A stretch of DNA of 64,000 nucleotides from Gammaproteobacteria bacterium MFB021 (GTDB lineage: Bacteria > Pseudomonadota > Gammaproteobacteria > Pseudomonadales > Halomonadaceae). The notes beneath the pieces were generated by a model that did no database searches, was not told the origin of the DNA, and saw only the letters and a program-made list of their open reading frames with translations. The translations under genes were made by a program, and so were the position numbers. The DNA lies in assembly GCA_000737985.1 (NCBI GenBank), contig JNVT01000022.1, forward strand, positions 1 to 64,000. Direction: 5' to 3'. This document shows positions 19,151 through 29,981 of the stretch, in pieces (within the stretch, counting starts at the first letter, position 1; every line of letters starts with the position of its first letter).

Positions 19151-20047
19151 TCAGGCGTCCGGGGCGTAAAGGCCGGTGGAGAGATAGCGATCGCCACGGT
19201 CACACACGATGAACACGATCACCGCGTTGTCGACCTCCTCGGCGATGCGCAGCGCCCCGGCCAGGGCTCCGCCGGAGGAGACGCCGGCCAGGATGCCCTC
19301 CTCGCGCGCCAGCCGGCGCATGTGATGCTCCGCCTCGTGCTGCTCGATATCGAGGATGCGGTCGACCCGGGCAGGCTCGAAGATGCTCGGGCGGTAAGCC
19401 TCGGGCCAGCGCCGGATGCCGGCGATGCTGGCGCCGTCCGCCGGCTGCAGGCCGACGATCTCGATCGACGGGTTGCGCTCCTTGAGATAGCGCGAAGTGC
19501 CCATGATCGTGCCGGTGGTGCCCATGGAGCTGACGAAGTGGGTGATGCGCCCGGCAGTCTGCTCCCATAGCTCGGGGCCGGTGGAGCGATAGTGCGCCAG
19601 TGGGTTGTCGCCGTTGGCGAACTGGTCGAGAGACTTGCCCTCACCCCGGGCGATCATCGCATTGGCGAGATCGCGCGCGCCCTCCATGCCCTGCTCCTTG
19701 CTCACGCCGATCAGCTCGGCGCCGTAGGCGGCCATCGCCTGCTTGCGCTCGCTGGAGGCGTTCTCCGGCATGATCAGGACCATGCGGTAGCCCATCACCG
19801 CCGCCGCCATGGCCAGCGCGATGCCGGTATTGCCGGAGGTGGCTTCGATCAGCGTATCGCCGGGGGCGATATCGCCGCGCGCCTGCGCCTCCCGCAGCAT
19901 CGACAGCGCTGGCCGATCCTTCACCGAGCCCGCCGGGTTGTTGCCCTCGAGCTTGGCCAGCAGCGTGTTATCGCGGCCGGCGTTGATGCGAGCGAGCCTC
20001 ACCAGCGGCGTATTGCCGACGGTTTGCGCGAGCGTGGGAAATGCCAT
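19151..20047 (-). CDS. cysM: Cysteine synthase B
   Basis: A 298-residue PLP enzyme making cysteine (or S-sulfocysteine from thiosulfate) from O-acetylserine. The PLP lysine is in NPAGSVKDRPA, the Asn loop is EATSGNTGIALA, and the phosphate loop is SSMGTTGTIMG. The C-terminal VSSGGALAGAL is also conserved. The CysM form is favoured by GSVKDRPALSM and by length. The start at 20047 carries AGGA nine bases upstream; an in-frame extension to 20287 has no family similarity. Its position between gacS and rlmD is the same as in Pseudomonas. Confidence 0.93.
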   Translation of the reverse strand: MAFPTLAQTVGNTPLVRLARINAGRDNTLLAKLEGNNPAGSVKDRPALSMLREAQARGDIAPGDTLIEATSGNTGIALAMAAAVMGYRMVLIMPENASSERKQAMAAYGAELIGVSKEQGMEGARDLANAMIARGEGKSLDQFANGDNPLAHYRSTGPELWEQTAGRITHFVSSMGTTGTIMGTSRYLKERNPSIEIVGLQPADGASIAGIRRWPEAYRPSIFEPARVDRILDIEQHEAEHHMRRLAREEGILAGVSSGGALAGALRIAEEVDNAVIVFIVCDRGDRYLSTGLYAPDA

Positions 20048-20468
20048 GGCAGGTGTCCTAGCAGTCGGTATAGATGACGCGCCGTCACCGCCGGTGGCGG
20101 TGAACGCGAAAAACATCGCCCCAGTATATCGAACGCAGCGTATATCGAACACGACGCGCCGCCTGGGTCGCGACGTCGCACGCCAGCAGCCGGGGTCGCC
20201 ACACCACCGGCCAGCGCTGCCCCGAAGGTCGCAGGACACGCGCCTGGCGGGCAGCGCTAGCCTGCCGCGACGCGCTGGAAAACGCAAAACGAATTCGCAA
20301 CGCCGCGTAGTGATGGTTCAATAGGCAGCCGTGTACCGCTCGGTCGGGCGACCCGTTCGTCGCCTGACGGCGAGCGTCAGGCGGGCATTTCGCCTGCGCG
20401 CGCTACGGATCGCGCCGTATCGGCCGATAGATGCAACCTAATCGACATCATGGGGTTCGTTGCCGCCG
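20048..20468. promoter_or_regulatory. Divergent cysM/gacS intergenic region
   Basis: The 421 bp hold no convincing ORF. GTATATCGAAC occurs twice, at 20124-20134 and 20140-20150, 16 bp apart and upstream of cysM; read on the minus strand this gives TATAC hexamers suitable as a cysM -10. The rest is GC-rich with short dyads (for example CGCCTGACGGCGAGCGTCAGGCG near 20357). Promoter positions for the kinase gene are not evident. Confidence 0.35.
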
Positions 20469-22982
20469 ATGCTCTCACGCTGGCTGACACGTCTTGCGCT
20501 GATCCTGGTGATCGGGGTCCTGATCCTGAGCGGGCGCCATCTGTGGCAGCTCGAGCAGGCGCGCGGCCAACGGGTGCCAGAACACCTGGGAACGATGAGT
20601 CGCGTGCTGGTCCCGACGCTCACCGAGGCGCTGCATAGGGAGGACCACGCCACGATCCACCGGCTGCTGAGGCAGCTCTCGGACGATCCCGACATCCGCA
20701 ATGTCACCTTGCGCAACGAAGATGGCAGCGAAGCCGACTGCAGCGGCGAGGCCCCCGGCCCGCCGCCTCGCCCATTGGACGCCGATGCCCGCGGCTGGCA
20801 TGCGGCTTCCGCCCGGCGCTGGCTGCTGCCGATCGACTGGCTTACACCGGCACAGCTGCCGCAGCGACTGTGGCTGGACATTGAGCTCGCCCCCAGCGCG
20901 CTCGACGCCGGCGAGCGGTCGCGCTACCACATTCTGACCCTGTCACTCTCGGGTCTGTGTCTGCTGCTGCTGCGCCGCGCGGGCGCGGCCCGGCAAGCCC
21001 ACGGGGCTTCGCTTCACCACGCCGCGGGCCGGCGCGCTGGGGCAACTGGCGACCCGAGCGCTGGCGGGCGCGCTCCCGAAGAGACGGCCCTGGGCACGAT
21101 CGCCGCCGCGCCTATTGCAACAAATACCCCACCTGCTCGCTGGCCCGACGCCGCCTCATCCCCTACTTGGCCCGACTCGGCCAAGGAGATCAGCGATCTG
21201 GCCTACGTCAGTCACGAACTGCGTGCCCCGCTCTCCGGCGTGCTCGGACTCTGCAGGCTACTCGAGAACAGCCCCCTCGACGCGCGTCAGCGCGAATGGC
21301 TGCGGCATATCCATCTGGCTTCCAATGGTCTGCTGGATACCGTCGACCACGTGCTGGGTGACGAGCGCCGCCGGCAGGCGGAGACCACCTTCGATATCGC
21401 CGATCTGCTGTGGGAGGTGAACTGCCTGCAGACGCCGCTGGCGCAGGCCCGCGGCATCACCCTGCTGGGCATGGTCTACGACGACGTGCCACCGCGCCTG
21501 GTAGGCCAGCCGGTGGCCCTGCGTCAGCTGTTGACCAATCTGATCAGCAACGCGGTCAAGTACGGCGCCGCAGGTGATGTGGTGACACGTGTCACGCTGG
21601 CGAGCCGCGACGGCGAGCGCGTACGACTGACGCTCAGCGTCAAGGATGCCGGCTGTGCCGAGGGTAGCGACCGCGAGCAGCTGCGTCGTGCCCTGGTCGC
21701 GCCCATGGAGACCGCGGGGCGCGGCAGCGGTCTCGCCGTATGCCGGCGGCTGACGCGGGAGATGGGCGGCGAGCTGCGTCTCGGCAACGCTGGCAGCCAC
21801 GGCAACAGCGTGATCGCCAGCGTTACGCTGGGCGCCTGCGAGCCGTTCGTCAGGCCCGCCGAGTTCGACCTCGGCCAGGCGCGGATCGGCCTCTATCAGC
21901 GCCATACACGGCTCGATCATCTGCTCGCCTACGCACTCAAGCGCTGGTCGGCCCGAGTACAGCCGATCACCCACGCCGACGCTCTGATCCAGGGCGACGA
22001 ACCGCCCGCACTGATGCTCATCGGACTCGATCAGCAGGATCTCGAGCCGGCGGCGAGCGACGCCTGGCAGCGCCGCTTCGACGCCATGGCCAGGCCCTGC
22101 CTGCTGGTGGTCAACGCCGAGCCGACCCAACCGCTGCCGTGGCGCCTGCCGGTCGGCAGCAGCGTGCTGCGGCTGCCGATCTCACGCTATCTACTGGGGC
22201 GCACCCTGGCGGGCATGCTCGATGCCGCCGGGCGCCAGGCGAACAGCGACCAGCCGCGCATTCTGGTGGTCGACGACGACGAGCTGAGCCAGCACTACCT
22301 GGATGCGCTGCTCCCGATCGTCGGCGCCAGCTCACTGGTGGCGGGCAGCGCCGAGGCGGCGCTGGCGCTGGCCGCCGGCCACGCCATCGACCTAGTGCTG
22401 ATGGACCTGCGCCTGCCCGACGCTTCCGGCGCCGCGACCACTGCCCGTCTGCGTGCCCTCGGCGGCCGCTGGTCCCATCTACCGATCATCGCCATGAGCG
22501 CCAGCCCCGGCGCCGAGCTACCCGAGCAGGGGCCGGACGGGTATCAGCAGCTGTTGACCAAACCGATCGACGAGCGTCAGTTGCGGGCACTGCTGATGCG
22601 CTATTTGCCCGGCGTCAGTGAGCCGGCCGGCGAGCCGACAATGGCGGTGGTCGACCCCGACCTCGCTCTGCAGCTGAGCGGCGGCCGCGAAGCGCTGGCC
22701 GACGAGCTGCTGACCCTGCTGCTGAGCGAACTGCCGAAGCACCGCCTGACGCTGGCGCAGGCGTGGCAGGCCGCGGATACCGACGCCCTCAGGGAGGCCG
22801 TGCATCAGCTCGGCGGCGGCTGCCGCTACTGCGGCGTACCCGCACTGAGCGCCGCCTGCAGCGCGCTGGAGACACGTCTAGAGCAGGCGCCACTGGCCGA
22901 CTGCCGGCGCGAGTGGATGCAGCTCACCCACGCCTGCGACCAGCTTGCCGCCTGGGCCGAGCGACATTCCACGCCGCGCTGA
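20469..22982 (+). CDS. gacS: Hybrid sensor histidine kinase, GacS/BarA type
   Basis: An 837-residue membrane kinase. There is a TM near residues 8-24, a short periplasmic part, and a second TM near 155-170. A low-complexity Ala/Arg/Pro linker takes the place where HAMP usually lies. The HisKA domain has YVSHELRAPLSGVLGL (His about 250), and the ATPase domain has LLTNLISNAVKYG. The receiver has ILVVDDDELSQHY and LVLMDLRLP (Asp about 645). The C-terminal HPt domain has VHQLGGGCRYCG. It would relay phosphate to a GacA/UvrY regulator and so to Csr/Rsm small RNAs. The neighbourhood (cysM, rlmD, relA, mazG) is that of gacS/barA. The ATG at 20469 is preferred over TTG at 20460; no strong ribosome site precedes either. 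Confidence 0.82.
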   Translation: MLSRWLTRLALILVIGVLILSGRHLWQLEQARGQRVPEHLGTMSRVLVPTLTEALHREDHATIHRLLRQLSDDPDIRNVTLRNEDGSEADCSGEAPGPPPRPLDADARGWHAASARRWLLPIDWLTPAQLPQRLWLDIELAPSALDAGERSRYHILTLSLSGLCLLLLRRAGAARQAHGASLHHAAGRRAGATGDPSAGGRAPEETALGTIAAAPIATNTPPARWPDAASSPTWPDSAKEISDLAYVSHELRAPLSGVLGLCRLLENSPLDARQREWLRHIHLASNGLLDTVDHVLGDERRRQAETTFDIADLLWEVNCLQTPLAQARGITLLGMVYDDVPPRLVGQPVALRQLLTNLISNAVKYGAAGDVVTRVTLASRDGERVRLTLSVKDAGCAEGSDREQLRRALVAPMETAGRGSGLAVCRRLTREMGGELRLGNAGSHGNSVIASVTLGACEPFVRPAEFDLGQARIGLYQRHTRLDHLLAYALKRWSARVQPITHADALIQGDEPPALMLIGLDQQDLEPAASDAWQRRFDAMARPCLLVVNAEPTQPLPWRLPVGSSVLRLPISRYLLGRTLAGMLDAAGRQANSDQPRILVVDDDELSQHYLDALLPIVGASSLVAGSAEAALALAAGHAIDLVLMDLRLPDASGAATTARLRALGGRWSHLPIIAMSASPGAELPEQGPDGYQQLLTKPIDERQLRALLMRYLPGVSEPAGEPTMAVVDPDLALQLSGGREALADELLTLLLSELPKHRLTLAQAWQAADTDALREAVHQLGGGCRYCGVPALSAACSALETRLEQAPLADCRREWMQLTHACDQLAAWAERHSTPR

Positions 22983-23039
22983 CGCGCGCGGTCGGCGCCC
23001 TGCTCACCAAACGGCCCTTATCGGGCGGGAACGCCTGCC

Positions 23040-23846
<807 letters not shown>

Positions 23847-23945
23847 GGAGGAACTCCTGTGATGAAAGCATGGGGGGCACAGTAACGGATGCGGCGAACG
23901 GCGCGTTCGCCCAACGCCAGGCGTGATCCGGCGAGCCGACGCAGG

Positions 23946-23997
23946 CTCAGGAGAGTCCGCGTCGGCGCTGGCTCAGGAGGGTCCGCGTCGGCGCTGG
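23946..23997. repeat. 26-bp tandem duplication at the recO 3' end
   Basis: Two adjacent 26-bp units (23946-23971 and 23972-23997) differ by one base, and a third partial copy begins at 23998. The right unit covers the recO stop codon; the left unit lies just past it. It resembles the repeats at the mazG end. Confidence 0.85.
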
Positions 23998-24680
23998 CTC
24001 AGGCGCTGCATCAGCTCGCGTGAGCGTAGCGGCTGCGGCCCCAGCAGGGGCGCCAGCGCCGCCCGGGTCAGCGCCTTGCTGAGCCCGGCCAGACCCGGGG
24101 CATCCCAGTCGCCGCGGGCGAGCAGCTTGAGCGTACGCCCGTCCCAGCCGGGCGCGTCCGCCGCCACCGGCGAGAAACGCCGGCTCGACGGGCTGTAGGT
24201 GTAGCGCGTGGCGGGATCGAGCGCGCGCTCGTCGATATCGGCGAACACCGGCTCGGCGTCGAGCGTCTCGAGCAGCGTGATCTCCAGACGGCGCAGCGCG
24301 GTGGCGCGCTCGGCGGGCCGGGTCAGGCGCTCCAGAGTCCAGGCGTAGATGGCGAAGACCTCGCCCACCGGCAGCCCCACCGGCAGCGAACGGGTCAGCA
24401 GTTCGTTGGCGTAGAGCCCGCACAGCAGCCCCTCGCCGGCCAGCAGCACGGCACTCTGGGTGGTCTCCATCATGCGCAGGCGCTTGAGGTCGCCCTCGCC
24501 GATCCAGGTGAGATGCAGCGGCGCGAACGGCTGCAGCTTGGCGCGGGACTTGCTGCCGGCACGCTGCACGCCCTGAGCCACGGCGCGGATGTGGCCATGT
24601 TCCAGGGTGAGCACGTCGACCAGCGCGCTGGTCTCGCGATAGGCGCGCTTGTGCAGCAGATAGGCCGGCTGGGGTTGCAT
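23973..24680 (-). CDS. recO: DNA repair protein RecO
   Basis: A 235-residue mediator that helps RecR load RecA onto SSB-coated DNA (RecFOR pathway). The N-terminal OB fold is visible in AYLLHKRAYRETSALVDVLTLEHG and GVQRAGSKSRAKLQPF; the helical C-terminal region includes GLYANELLTRSLP. The protein starts 9 bp after the era stop and would be in the same operon. The last codons fall within a tandem duplication, and the end LSQRRRGPS is probably not conserved. Confidence 0.9.
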   Translation of the reverse strand: MQPQPAYLLHKRAYRETSALVDVLTLEHGHIRAVAQGVQRAGSKSRAKLQPFAPLHLTWIGEGDLKRLRMMETTQSAVLLAGEGLLCGLYANELLTRSLPVGLPVGEVFAIYAWTLERLTRPAERATALRRLEITLLETLDAEPVFADIDERALDPATRYTYSPSSRRFSPVAADAPGWDGRTLKLLARGDWDAPGLAGLSKALTRAALAPLLGPQPLRSRELMQRLSQRRRGPS

Positions 24681-24689
24681 GCGCCTACC

Positions 24690-25589
24690 CTAGTCGAGGT
24701 CGTAGCCGAGACTCTTCAGCGCGCGGTCGTCGTCGGACCAGCCGCGCTTGACCTTGACCCACAGGTTGAGCATGACCTTGGCATCGAAAGCGCGCTCCAT
24801 CTCCTGGCGCGCCTCGGTGCCGATCTTCTTGATCCGCTCGCCCTTGTCGCCGATCAGGATCTTCTTCTGGCCCTGACGCTCGACCAGGATCAAGGCGCTG
24901 ATATGCACCACCCGGCCTTCGTCGCGAAACTCCTCGATCTCCACCGTCATCTGGTAGGGCAACTCGTCGCCGAGCTGGCGCATGACCTTCTCGCGCACCA
25001 GCTCGGCGGCCAGGAAGCGCTGGCTCTTGTCGGTGATCTGGTCATCGGGGAAGTAGTGCATGCCTTCCGGCAGGCGCTTGGCCACCTCGGCCTCAAGCTC
25101 CGGCACGTTGGTGCCGTGCTTGGCCGACAGCGGCAGGATCGCGGCGAAGTCGCGACGCGCCGCCAGCGACTCCAGCCACGGCAGCAGCGAGGCCTTGTCC
25201 TCGAGCCAGTCGACCTTGTTGACCGCCAGGATCACCGGCGCCTCGACGTGGACCAGCTTGTCGAGCACCACCTGGTCCTCGTCGGTCCAGCGGGTGCGGT
25301 CGACCAGGAACACCACGCAGTCGACGTCGCGCAGCGCCTGCGACGCCGCCTGGTTCATGAAGCGGTTGATCGCCTTGTTGCGATCCCGGGTCTGGAGATG
25401 CATGCCGGGGGTATCGACGTAGATGAACTGCGCCGTGTCGACGGTCTTGATCCCCATGATCTGGTGCCGCGTGGTCTGCGGCCGCCGTGAGGTGATCGAG
25501 ACCTTCTGTCCCAGAATCCGGTTCATCAGGGTCGACTTGCCCACGTTGGGGCGCCCGACGATGGCCACGAAGCCGCAGGTCTCAGTCAT
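24690..25589 (-). CDS. era: GTPase Era
   Basis: A 299-residue essential GTPase needed for 16S rRNA 3'-end maturation and 30S assembly. G1 is [12 protein letters not shown] (about 12-23), G3 lies in YVDTPGMH, and G4 is NKVD. The C-terminal KH domain contains [24 protein letters not shown]. The ATG overlaps the rnc stop by four bases, so Era and RNase III are coupled as in E. coli. Confidence 0.96.
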   Translation of the reverse strand: MTETCGFVAIVGRPNVGKSTLMNRILGQKVSITSRRPQTTRHQIMGIKTVDTAQFIYVDTPGMHLQTRDRNKAINRFMNQAASQALRDVDCVVFLVDRTRWTDEDQVVLDKLVHVEAPVILAVNKVDWLEDKASLLPWLESLAARRDFAAILPLSAKHGTNVPELEAEVAKRLPEGMHYFPDDQITDKSQRFLAAELVREKVMRQLGDELPYQMTVEIEEFRDEGRVVHISALILVERQGQKKILIGDKGERIKKIGTEARQEMERAFDAKVMLNLWVKVKRGWSDDDRALKSLGYDLD

Positions 25590-26281
25590 CCGCGCTTGCT
25601 CTTGGTAGGTTCGAGTTTGGCCAGCGCCAGCTCAGCCGCCTGCTGCTCGGCGAGACGCCGGCTGGTGCCTTCACCGAGGGTCGGCGATTCGCCGAGCATG
25701 GCGATATGGCACTCGACGCTGAAGGTCTGGGCATGCGCCTCGCCCTCCACCGAGGTCACCTCGTAGCGGGGCAGCGCCTGCTGGCGCGACTGCAGAAACT
25801 CCTGCAGCCGGGTCTTGGGGTCCTTCTGGGTGTTGTGCAGATCGATCGACTCGAGCCGAGTGCCGAACCACGCCAGCACGCGGCTGCGCGCCACATCCAT
25901 GCCGGCGTCGAGATAAATCGCACCGATCACCGCTTCGAGCGCATCCGCAAGGATCGAGTCGCGCCGGTGGCCGCCGCTCTTCATCTCCCCGGAACCCAGC
26001 CGCAGGCAGGCGCCGAGATCGAACTCGCGCGCCACTTCGGCCAGCGTCTGGCCCTTGACCAGACCGGCGCGCAGGCGCGAGAGCTGCCCCTCACGTGCCG
26101 CCGGGAAGCGCTTGAACAGCGCCTCGCCGATCACGAAATTGACGATCGAGTCACCCAGGAACTCGAGCCGTTCGTTGTTGGCACCGCCGACACTGCGGTG
26201 CGTCAGAGCCAGCTCCAGCAGCGACGGGTCACGAAACTCGTGACCGATACGTCGCCGGAAGCCTTGCAGAGGATCACTCAC
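25586..26281 (-). CDS. rnc: Ribonuclease III
   Basis: A 231-residue double-strand-specific endoribonuclease for rRNA and mRNA processing. The signature [16 protein letters not shown] holds catalytic acidic residues, and [15 protein letters not shown] the second set. A dsRNA-binding domain follows ([20 protein letters not shown]). The GTG at 26281 is taken as start because similarity begins with [14 protein letters not shown]; the longer frame to 26416 lacks family sequence. It lies between lepB and era on the same strand. Confidence 0.94.
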   Translation of the reverse strand: MSDPLQGFRRRIGHEFRDPSLLELALTHRSVGGANNERLEFLGDSIVNFVIGEALFKRFPAAREGQLSRLRAGLVKGQTLAEVAREFDLGACLRLGSGEMKSGGHRRDSILADALEAVIGAIYLDAGMDVARSRVLAWFGTRLESIDLHNTQKDPKTRLQEFLQSRQQALPRYEVTSVEGEAHAQTFSVECHIAMLGESPTLGEGTSRRLAEQQAAELALAKLEPTKSKRG

Positions 26282-26440
26282 GTCATTCCCATTTTCATTG
26301 TCCGACGCAAAGCGGGCGCGGGTAGCCCCGTCGCCCGCTTTGCGAGTGCATCGTGGTCGGGTCGTTGGTCGACCCGCCGTGGCGACACCGCAACTGCAGT
26401 GAACTCTAAAAGCCACCGCGGGCGGTTCGCGCTATGCGAT

Positions 26441-27229
26441 TCAGTGTATCTGGCGCACCGTGCTGAAGCTAGGCAGACCGCCGTCCCAGTGCATCCACAC
26501 TGCGAACGCCTTGCCCACGATATTGGCCTCCGGCACGAAGCCCCAGTAGCGGCTGTCGTTGGAGTGGTCGCGGTTGTCGCCCATCATGAAGTACTCATGG
26601 TCGGGCACCACGATCTCGCGCATCTGCGGCCCCGGCATGCTCGGGTTGTTGTAGATCTCGTGCTCGACCTGCCCCAGTTGCTCGCGCAGCAGCTCTTCGC
26701 CGGGGGCCTGCGCCGGGTCGGCGTCGACCAGGGTCTTGGGCACCGGCTTGCCATTGACGTAGAGCTGCTTGTTCTCGTAGCGAATGTGATCGCCCGGCAG
26801 CCCGATCACCCGCTTGATGAAGTTGACCGAGGGGTCTTCCGGGAAGCGGAACACCATGACGTCGCCGCGCTGGGGCTCGCCGAGATCGGCGATCTCAGTG
26901 TTGATCACCGGCAGGCGCAGACCGTAGGCGAACTTGTTGACCAGGATGAAGTCACCGACCTTGAGGGTCGGGCGCATCGAACCCGAGGGGATCTGGAACG
27001 GCTCGACGACGAAGCTGCGCAGCACCAGCACGATCAAAAGCACTGGGAAGAACGAGCGCGCGTAGTCGATCGGCCACGGATCCTTGTAGGTCACCGCCTC
27101 GCTACTGCCCTTCTCTTCGGCGGCGGCGCGCTGACGCTGACGGCGGGCACGGCGCCAGAAAAGACTATCGAGTAACCACACCAGCCCCGTGATGGCGACC
27201 GCCACCACCAGTAACAACGAAAAATCCAT
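26441..27229 (-). CDS. lepB: Signal peptidase I
   Basis: A 262-residue inner-membrane protease that removes signal peptides of secreted proteins on the periplasmic side. TM1 is at residues 5-24 and TM2 near 58-74. The catalytic Ser84 lies in IPSGSMRPTL and the general-base Lys139 in NFIKRVIGLPGD. MGDNRDHSNDSRYWGFV is the conserved box E region. AGGAAG precedes the ATG at 27229. It is downstream of lepA with an 11-bp gap. Confidence 0.95.
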   Translation of the reverse strand: MDFSLLLVVAVAITGLVWLLDSLFWRRARRQRQRAAAEEKGSSEAVTYKDPWPIDYARSFFPVLLIVLVLRSFVVEPFQIPSGSMRPTLKVGDFILVNKFAYGLRLPVINTEIADLGEPQRGDVMVFRFPEDPSVNFIKRVIGLPGDHIRYENKQLYVNGKPVPKTLVDADPAQAPGEELLREQLGQVEHEIYNNPSMPGPQMREIVVPDHEYFMMGDNRDHSNDSRYWGFVPEANIVGKAFAVWMHWDGGLPSFSTVRQIH

Positions 27230-27240
27230 GAGACCGCTTC

Positions 27241-29058
27241 CTACTCATTCACTTTGAGAACGGCGAGGAACGCATCCTGGGGGATCTCCACACGCCCCAC
27301 CTGCTTCATGCGTTTCTTGCCGGCTTTCTGCTTCTCCAGCAGTTTCTTCTTGCGCGTGACATCGCCTCCATAACACTTGGCGGTGACGTTCTTGCGCAGC
27401 GCCTTGACCGTGGAGCGCGCCACCACGTGCCCGCCGATCGCCGCCTGCACCGCGACGTCGAACATCTGACGCGGGATCAGCTCTTTCATCTTTTCGACCA
27501 GCACGCGGCCACGGGTATGGGCGTGGTCACGATGGATGATCAGCGCCAGGGCATCGACGCGATCGCCGTTGATGAGAATGTCCAGACGCACCAGCTTGGC
27601 CGGCTCGAAGCGCTCGAAGCTGTAATCGAGCGAGGCGTAGCCTTTGGAGATCGACTTGAGGCGATCGAAGAAGTCCATCACCACTTCCGCCATCGGCAGC
27701 TCGTAGACCAGTTGCATCTGGTTGCCCAGTACCTGCATGTCGAGCTGCACGCCGCGCCGATTGACGCACTCGCTGATGACGTTGCCGACGAACTCCTGCG
27801 GCACCAGGATGTTGGCGCGCACGATCGGCTCGCGCATCTCGTCGACGTTACCCAGGTCGGGCAGCTTCGACGGGTTGGAGATATAGACCAGCTCGCCGTC
27901 GTCCATCAGCAGCTCGTAGATGACCGTCGGTGCCGTGGTCAGCAGGTCGAGGTCGTACTCGCGCTCCAGCCGCTCCTGGATGATCTCCATGTGCAGCGTA
28001 CCGAGGAAACCGACGCGGAAGCCGAAGCCCAGCGCGTCAGAGTTCTCGGGCACGTAGTCGAGCGAGGCGTCGTTGAGCGCGAGCTTCTCGAGGGCGTCGC
28101 GGAAGTCCTCGTAGTCGTCGGAGCTGACCGGGAACATGCCGGCGTAGACCTGCGGCTTGACCTTCTGGAAGCCGGGCAGCCGCGGGACGTCCTTGGTCTT
28201 GGCGTGGGTGATGGTGTCACCCACCGGCGCGCCGTGGATATCCTTGATACCGGCAATCACGAAGCCCACCTCGCCGGCGCGCAGGATGCCAGTGGAGTGC
28301 TGCTTGGGCGTGAAGAAGCCGATATCGGTCACTTCCCAATCGCGCCCGGTCGACTTCATGTGGATCTTGTCACCCTTCTTGAGGGTGCCATCGAACAGCC
28401 GCACCAGCGACACCACGCCCTGGTAGTTGTCGAACCAGGAGTCGATGATCAACGCCTGCAGCTGGCCCTCGCGGTCGCCCTTGGGCGGCGGGATGTCGCG
28501 CACCAGGCGCTCCAGCAGCTTGTCGATGTTGAGCCCGCTCTTGGCCGACACCTGCACCGCATCGTGGGCGTCGAGACCGATGATCTCCTCGATCTCGTGG
28601 GCCACCTTGTCCGGATCGGCCTGGGGCAGGTCCATCTTGTTGAGGACCGGCAGCACCTCCAGGTTCTGCTCGATCGCGGTGTAGCAGTTGGCCACCGACT
28701 GCGCCTCGACCCCCTGCGCGGCATCGACCACCAGCAGCGCACCCTCGCAGGCGTAGAGCGAACGCGACACTTCGTAGGAGAAGTCGACGTGGCCCGGGGT
28801 GTCGATGAAGTTGAGCTGGTAGGTGTGGCCATCCTCGGCTTGGTAGTCGAGGGTCACCGACTGCGCCTTGATGGTGATGCCGCGCTCGCGCTCCAGATCC
28901 ATCGAGTCGAGCACCTGCTCTTTCAATTCGCGCTCGCTCAACCCGCCGCACACCTGGATGATGCGGTCGGCCAGCGTGGACTTGCCGTGGTCGATATGGG
29001 CGATGATCGAAAAATTCCGTATGTATTTGAGATCAGTGGAGTTTTCGTCTTTTGACAT
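27241..29058 (-). CDS. lepA: Translation elongation factor 4 (LepA)
   Basis: A 605-residue translational GTPase that acts on stalled or mistranslocated ribosomes. [13 protein letters not shown] (G1), [16 protein letters not shown] (G3) and NKMDLP (G4) are present, with the LepA-specific C-terminus ending [28 protein letters not shown] at 29058 is used rather than TTG at 29061. The gene heads the lepA-lepB-rnc-era-recO-pdxJ cluster. Confidence 0.96.
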   Translation of the reverse strand: MSKDENSTDLKYIRNFSIIAHIDHGKSTLADRIIQVCGGLSERELKEQVLDSMDLERERGITIKAQSVTLDYQAEDGHTYQLNFIDTPGHVDFSYEVSRSLYACEGALLVVDAAQGVEAQSVANCYTAIEQNLEVLPVLNKMDLPQADPDKVAHEIEEIIGLDAHDAVQVSAKSGLNIDKLLERLVRDIPPPKGDREGQLQALIIDSWFDNYQGVVSLVRLFDGTLKKGDKIHMKSTGRDWEVTDIGFFTPKQHSTGILRAGEVGFVIAGIKDIHGAPVGDTITHAKTKDVPRLPGFQKVKPQVYAGMFPVSSDDYEDFRDALEKLALNDASLDYVPENSDALGFGFRVGFLGTLHMEIIQERLEREYDLDLLTTAPTVIYELLMDDGELVYISNPSKLPDLGNVDEMREPIVRANILVPQEFVGNVISECVNRRGVQLDMQVLGNQMQLVYELPMAEVVMDFFDRLKSISKGYASLDYSFERFEPAKLVRLDILINGDRVDALALIIHRDHAHTRGRVLVEKMKELIPRQMFDVAVQAAIGGHVVARSTVKALRKNVTAKCYGGDVTRKKKLLEKQKAGKKRMKQVGRVEIPQDAFLAVLKVNE

Positions 29059-29255
29059 CAAGTGGAACCTGAAGTGTGTACGCAGCCCTGTACATGGAAT
29101 TTTTTTACCGCCGGGCTGGCTAGGAAAAGATGGCGGGCATTGTAGCGTGGCCGGGGCCGGATGTCGTCAGAGCGACGGTGATAGGGCTTTTCCTACACAG
29201 ACGCGGATGATAGGAACACTCCACCATTCGACAGTGCCGCACATTCTGATAGATA

Positions 29256-29271
29256 CTGTACACGCATACAG
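29256..29271 (+). promoter_or_regulatory. LexA-binding SOS box
   Basis: CTGTACACGCATACAG fits CTGT-N8-ACAG exactly, and the flanking TA on both sides extends the match to the E. coli consensus palindrome. It ends 21 bp before the first ATG of the small-gene/umuD/umuC operon, placing that operon under LexA repression. Confidence 0.9.
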
Positions 29272-29292
29272 TATTCTTAGGAGCACGCTGTC

Positions 29293-29541
29293 ATGTCCGC
29301 TTCGACCAAACGCCAGCAGTCGTACCAGAGCCTTACCCGCCGCATCCAGCAGCAGATCGCCCGCGCTCGTGACCGTGAGCAGTGCGAGGTGACGATCTTC
29401 AGAATGGATGATGACGACCCCAGCGCGTGGGAGCGCATTCTCGGCGAGTTCGACGAGCTCGATTACGTCACAGTCACCCGCGGCGGCCCCGCTGAGGCAC
29501 TGATCGCCTGGGACCCCACCGAAGCTGAGGCAGCATCATGA
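29293..29541 (+). CDS. Small SOS-operon protein, DUF1654-like
   Basis: An 82-residue charged protein. The core YQSLTRRIQQQIARARDREQ plus VTIFRMDDDD and a WERILGEFDELDYVTV stretch resembles the DUF1654 family that I recall next to umuDC/rulAB-type genes in Pseudomonas; that assignment is from memory. The LexA box lies just upstream, AGGAGC precedes the ATG, and the stop overlaps the umuD start (ATGA), so it is the leader gene of an SOS operon. Its role is unknown; a modulator of UmuD/polymerase V or of RecA is only an inference. Confidence 0.6.
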   Translation: MSASTKRQQSYQSLTRRIQQQIARARDREQCEVTIFRMDDDDPSAWERILGEFDELDYVTVTRGGPAEALIAWDPTEAEAAS

Positions 29542-29981
29542 CCATCCCCGTGGAGTATCTGGGCAGTCAGCAGCAGAGTACGCAGCCGGTGCTGATCCCG
29601 ATTGCCGCAAGCGAGGCTCGCGCCGGCTTCCCCTCACCCGCCGACGACTACATGGAGACCGAGCTCGATCTAGTCGCGCACATCGTGCAACGGCCGAGCT
29701 CGACGTTCTATGTCCGCGCCGCGGGCGACAGCATGGAGCGGCACGGCATCTTCGATGGCGACATCCTGGTGGTGGACCGTTCACTGGAGCCAATAGATGG
29801 CGATACGCTCATCATCGCGGTGGATGGCGAGATCACCTGCAAGCGCCTAGGCAAGATTGGATCCCGACCCTACCTGCTCGCCGGCAACGAGTCCTATCGC
29901 CCTATCCCTCTGATCGGTACCGACTGCCACGTCTGGGGTGTGGTAACCCACAACGTGCACTCGCTACGCCGGGGGCGATGA
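29538..29981 (+). CDS. umuD: Translesion polymerase V subunit UmuD
   Basis: A 147-residue S24-family self-cleaving protein. The cleavage site is Ala29-Gly30 in EARAGFPSP, Ser65 is in AAGDSMERHG, and Lys102 is in ITCKRL. RecA filaments stimulate removal of the N-terminus to give UmuD', the active partner of UmuC. It is translationally coupled to both neighbours (ATGA on each side) and controlled by the LexA box at 29256. Confidence 0.93.
   Translation: MTIPVEYLGSQQQSTQPVLIPIAASEARAGFPSPADDYMETELDLVAHIVQRPSSTFYVRAAGDSMERHGIFDGDILVVDRSLEPIDGDTLIIAVDGEITCKRLGKIGSRPYLLAGNESYRPIPLIGTDCHVWGVVTHNVHSLRRGR

Noticed and set aside
22983-23039. Terminator between the kinase gene and pdxJ
   Set aside because: Only a four-base stem (GCCC/GGGC) without a U-tract is present in the convergent gap.
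27427-29055. 542-codon open frame on the strand opposite lepA
   Set aside because: It is the antisense shadow of a conserved gene in high-GC DNA; its translation is rich in His, Asp and Val runs with no family pattern.
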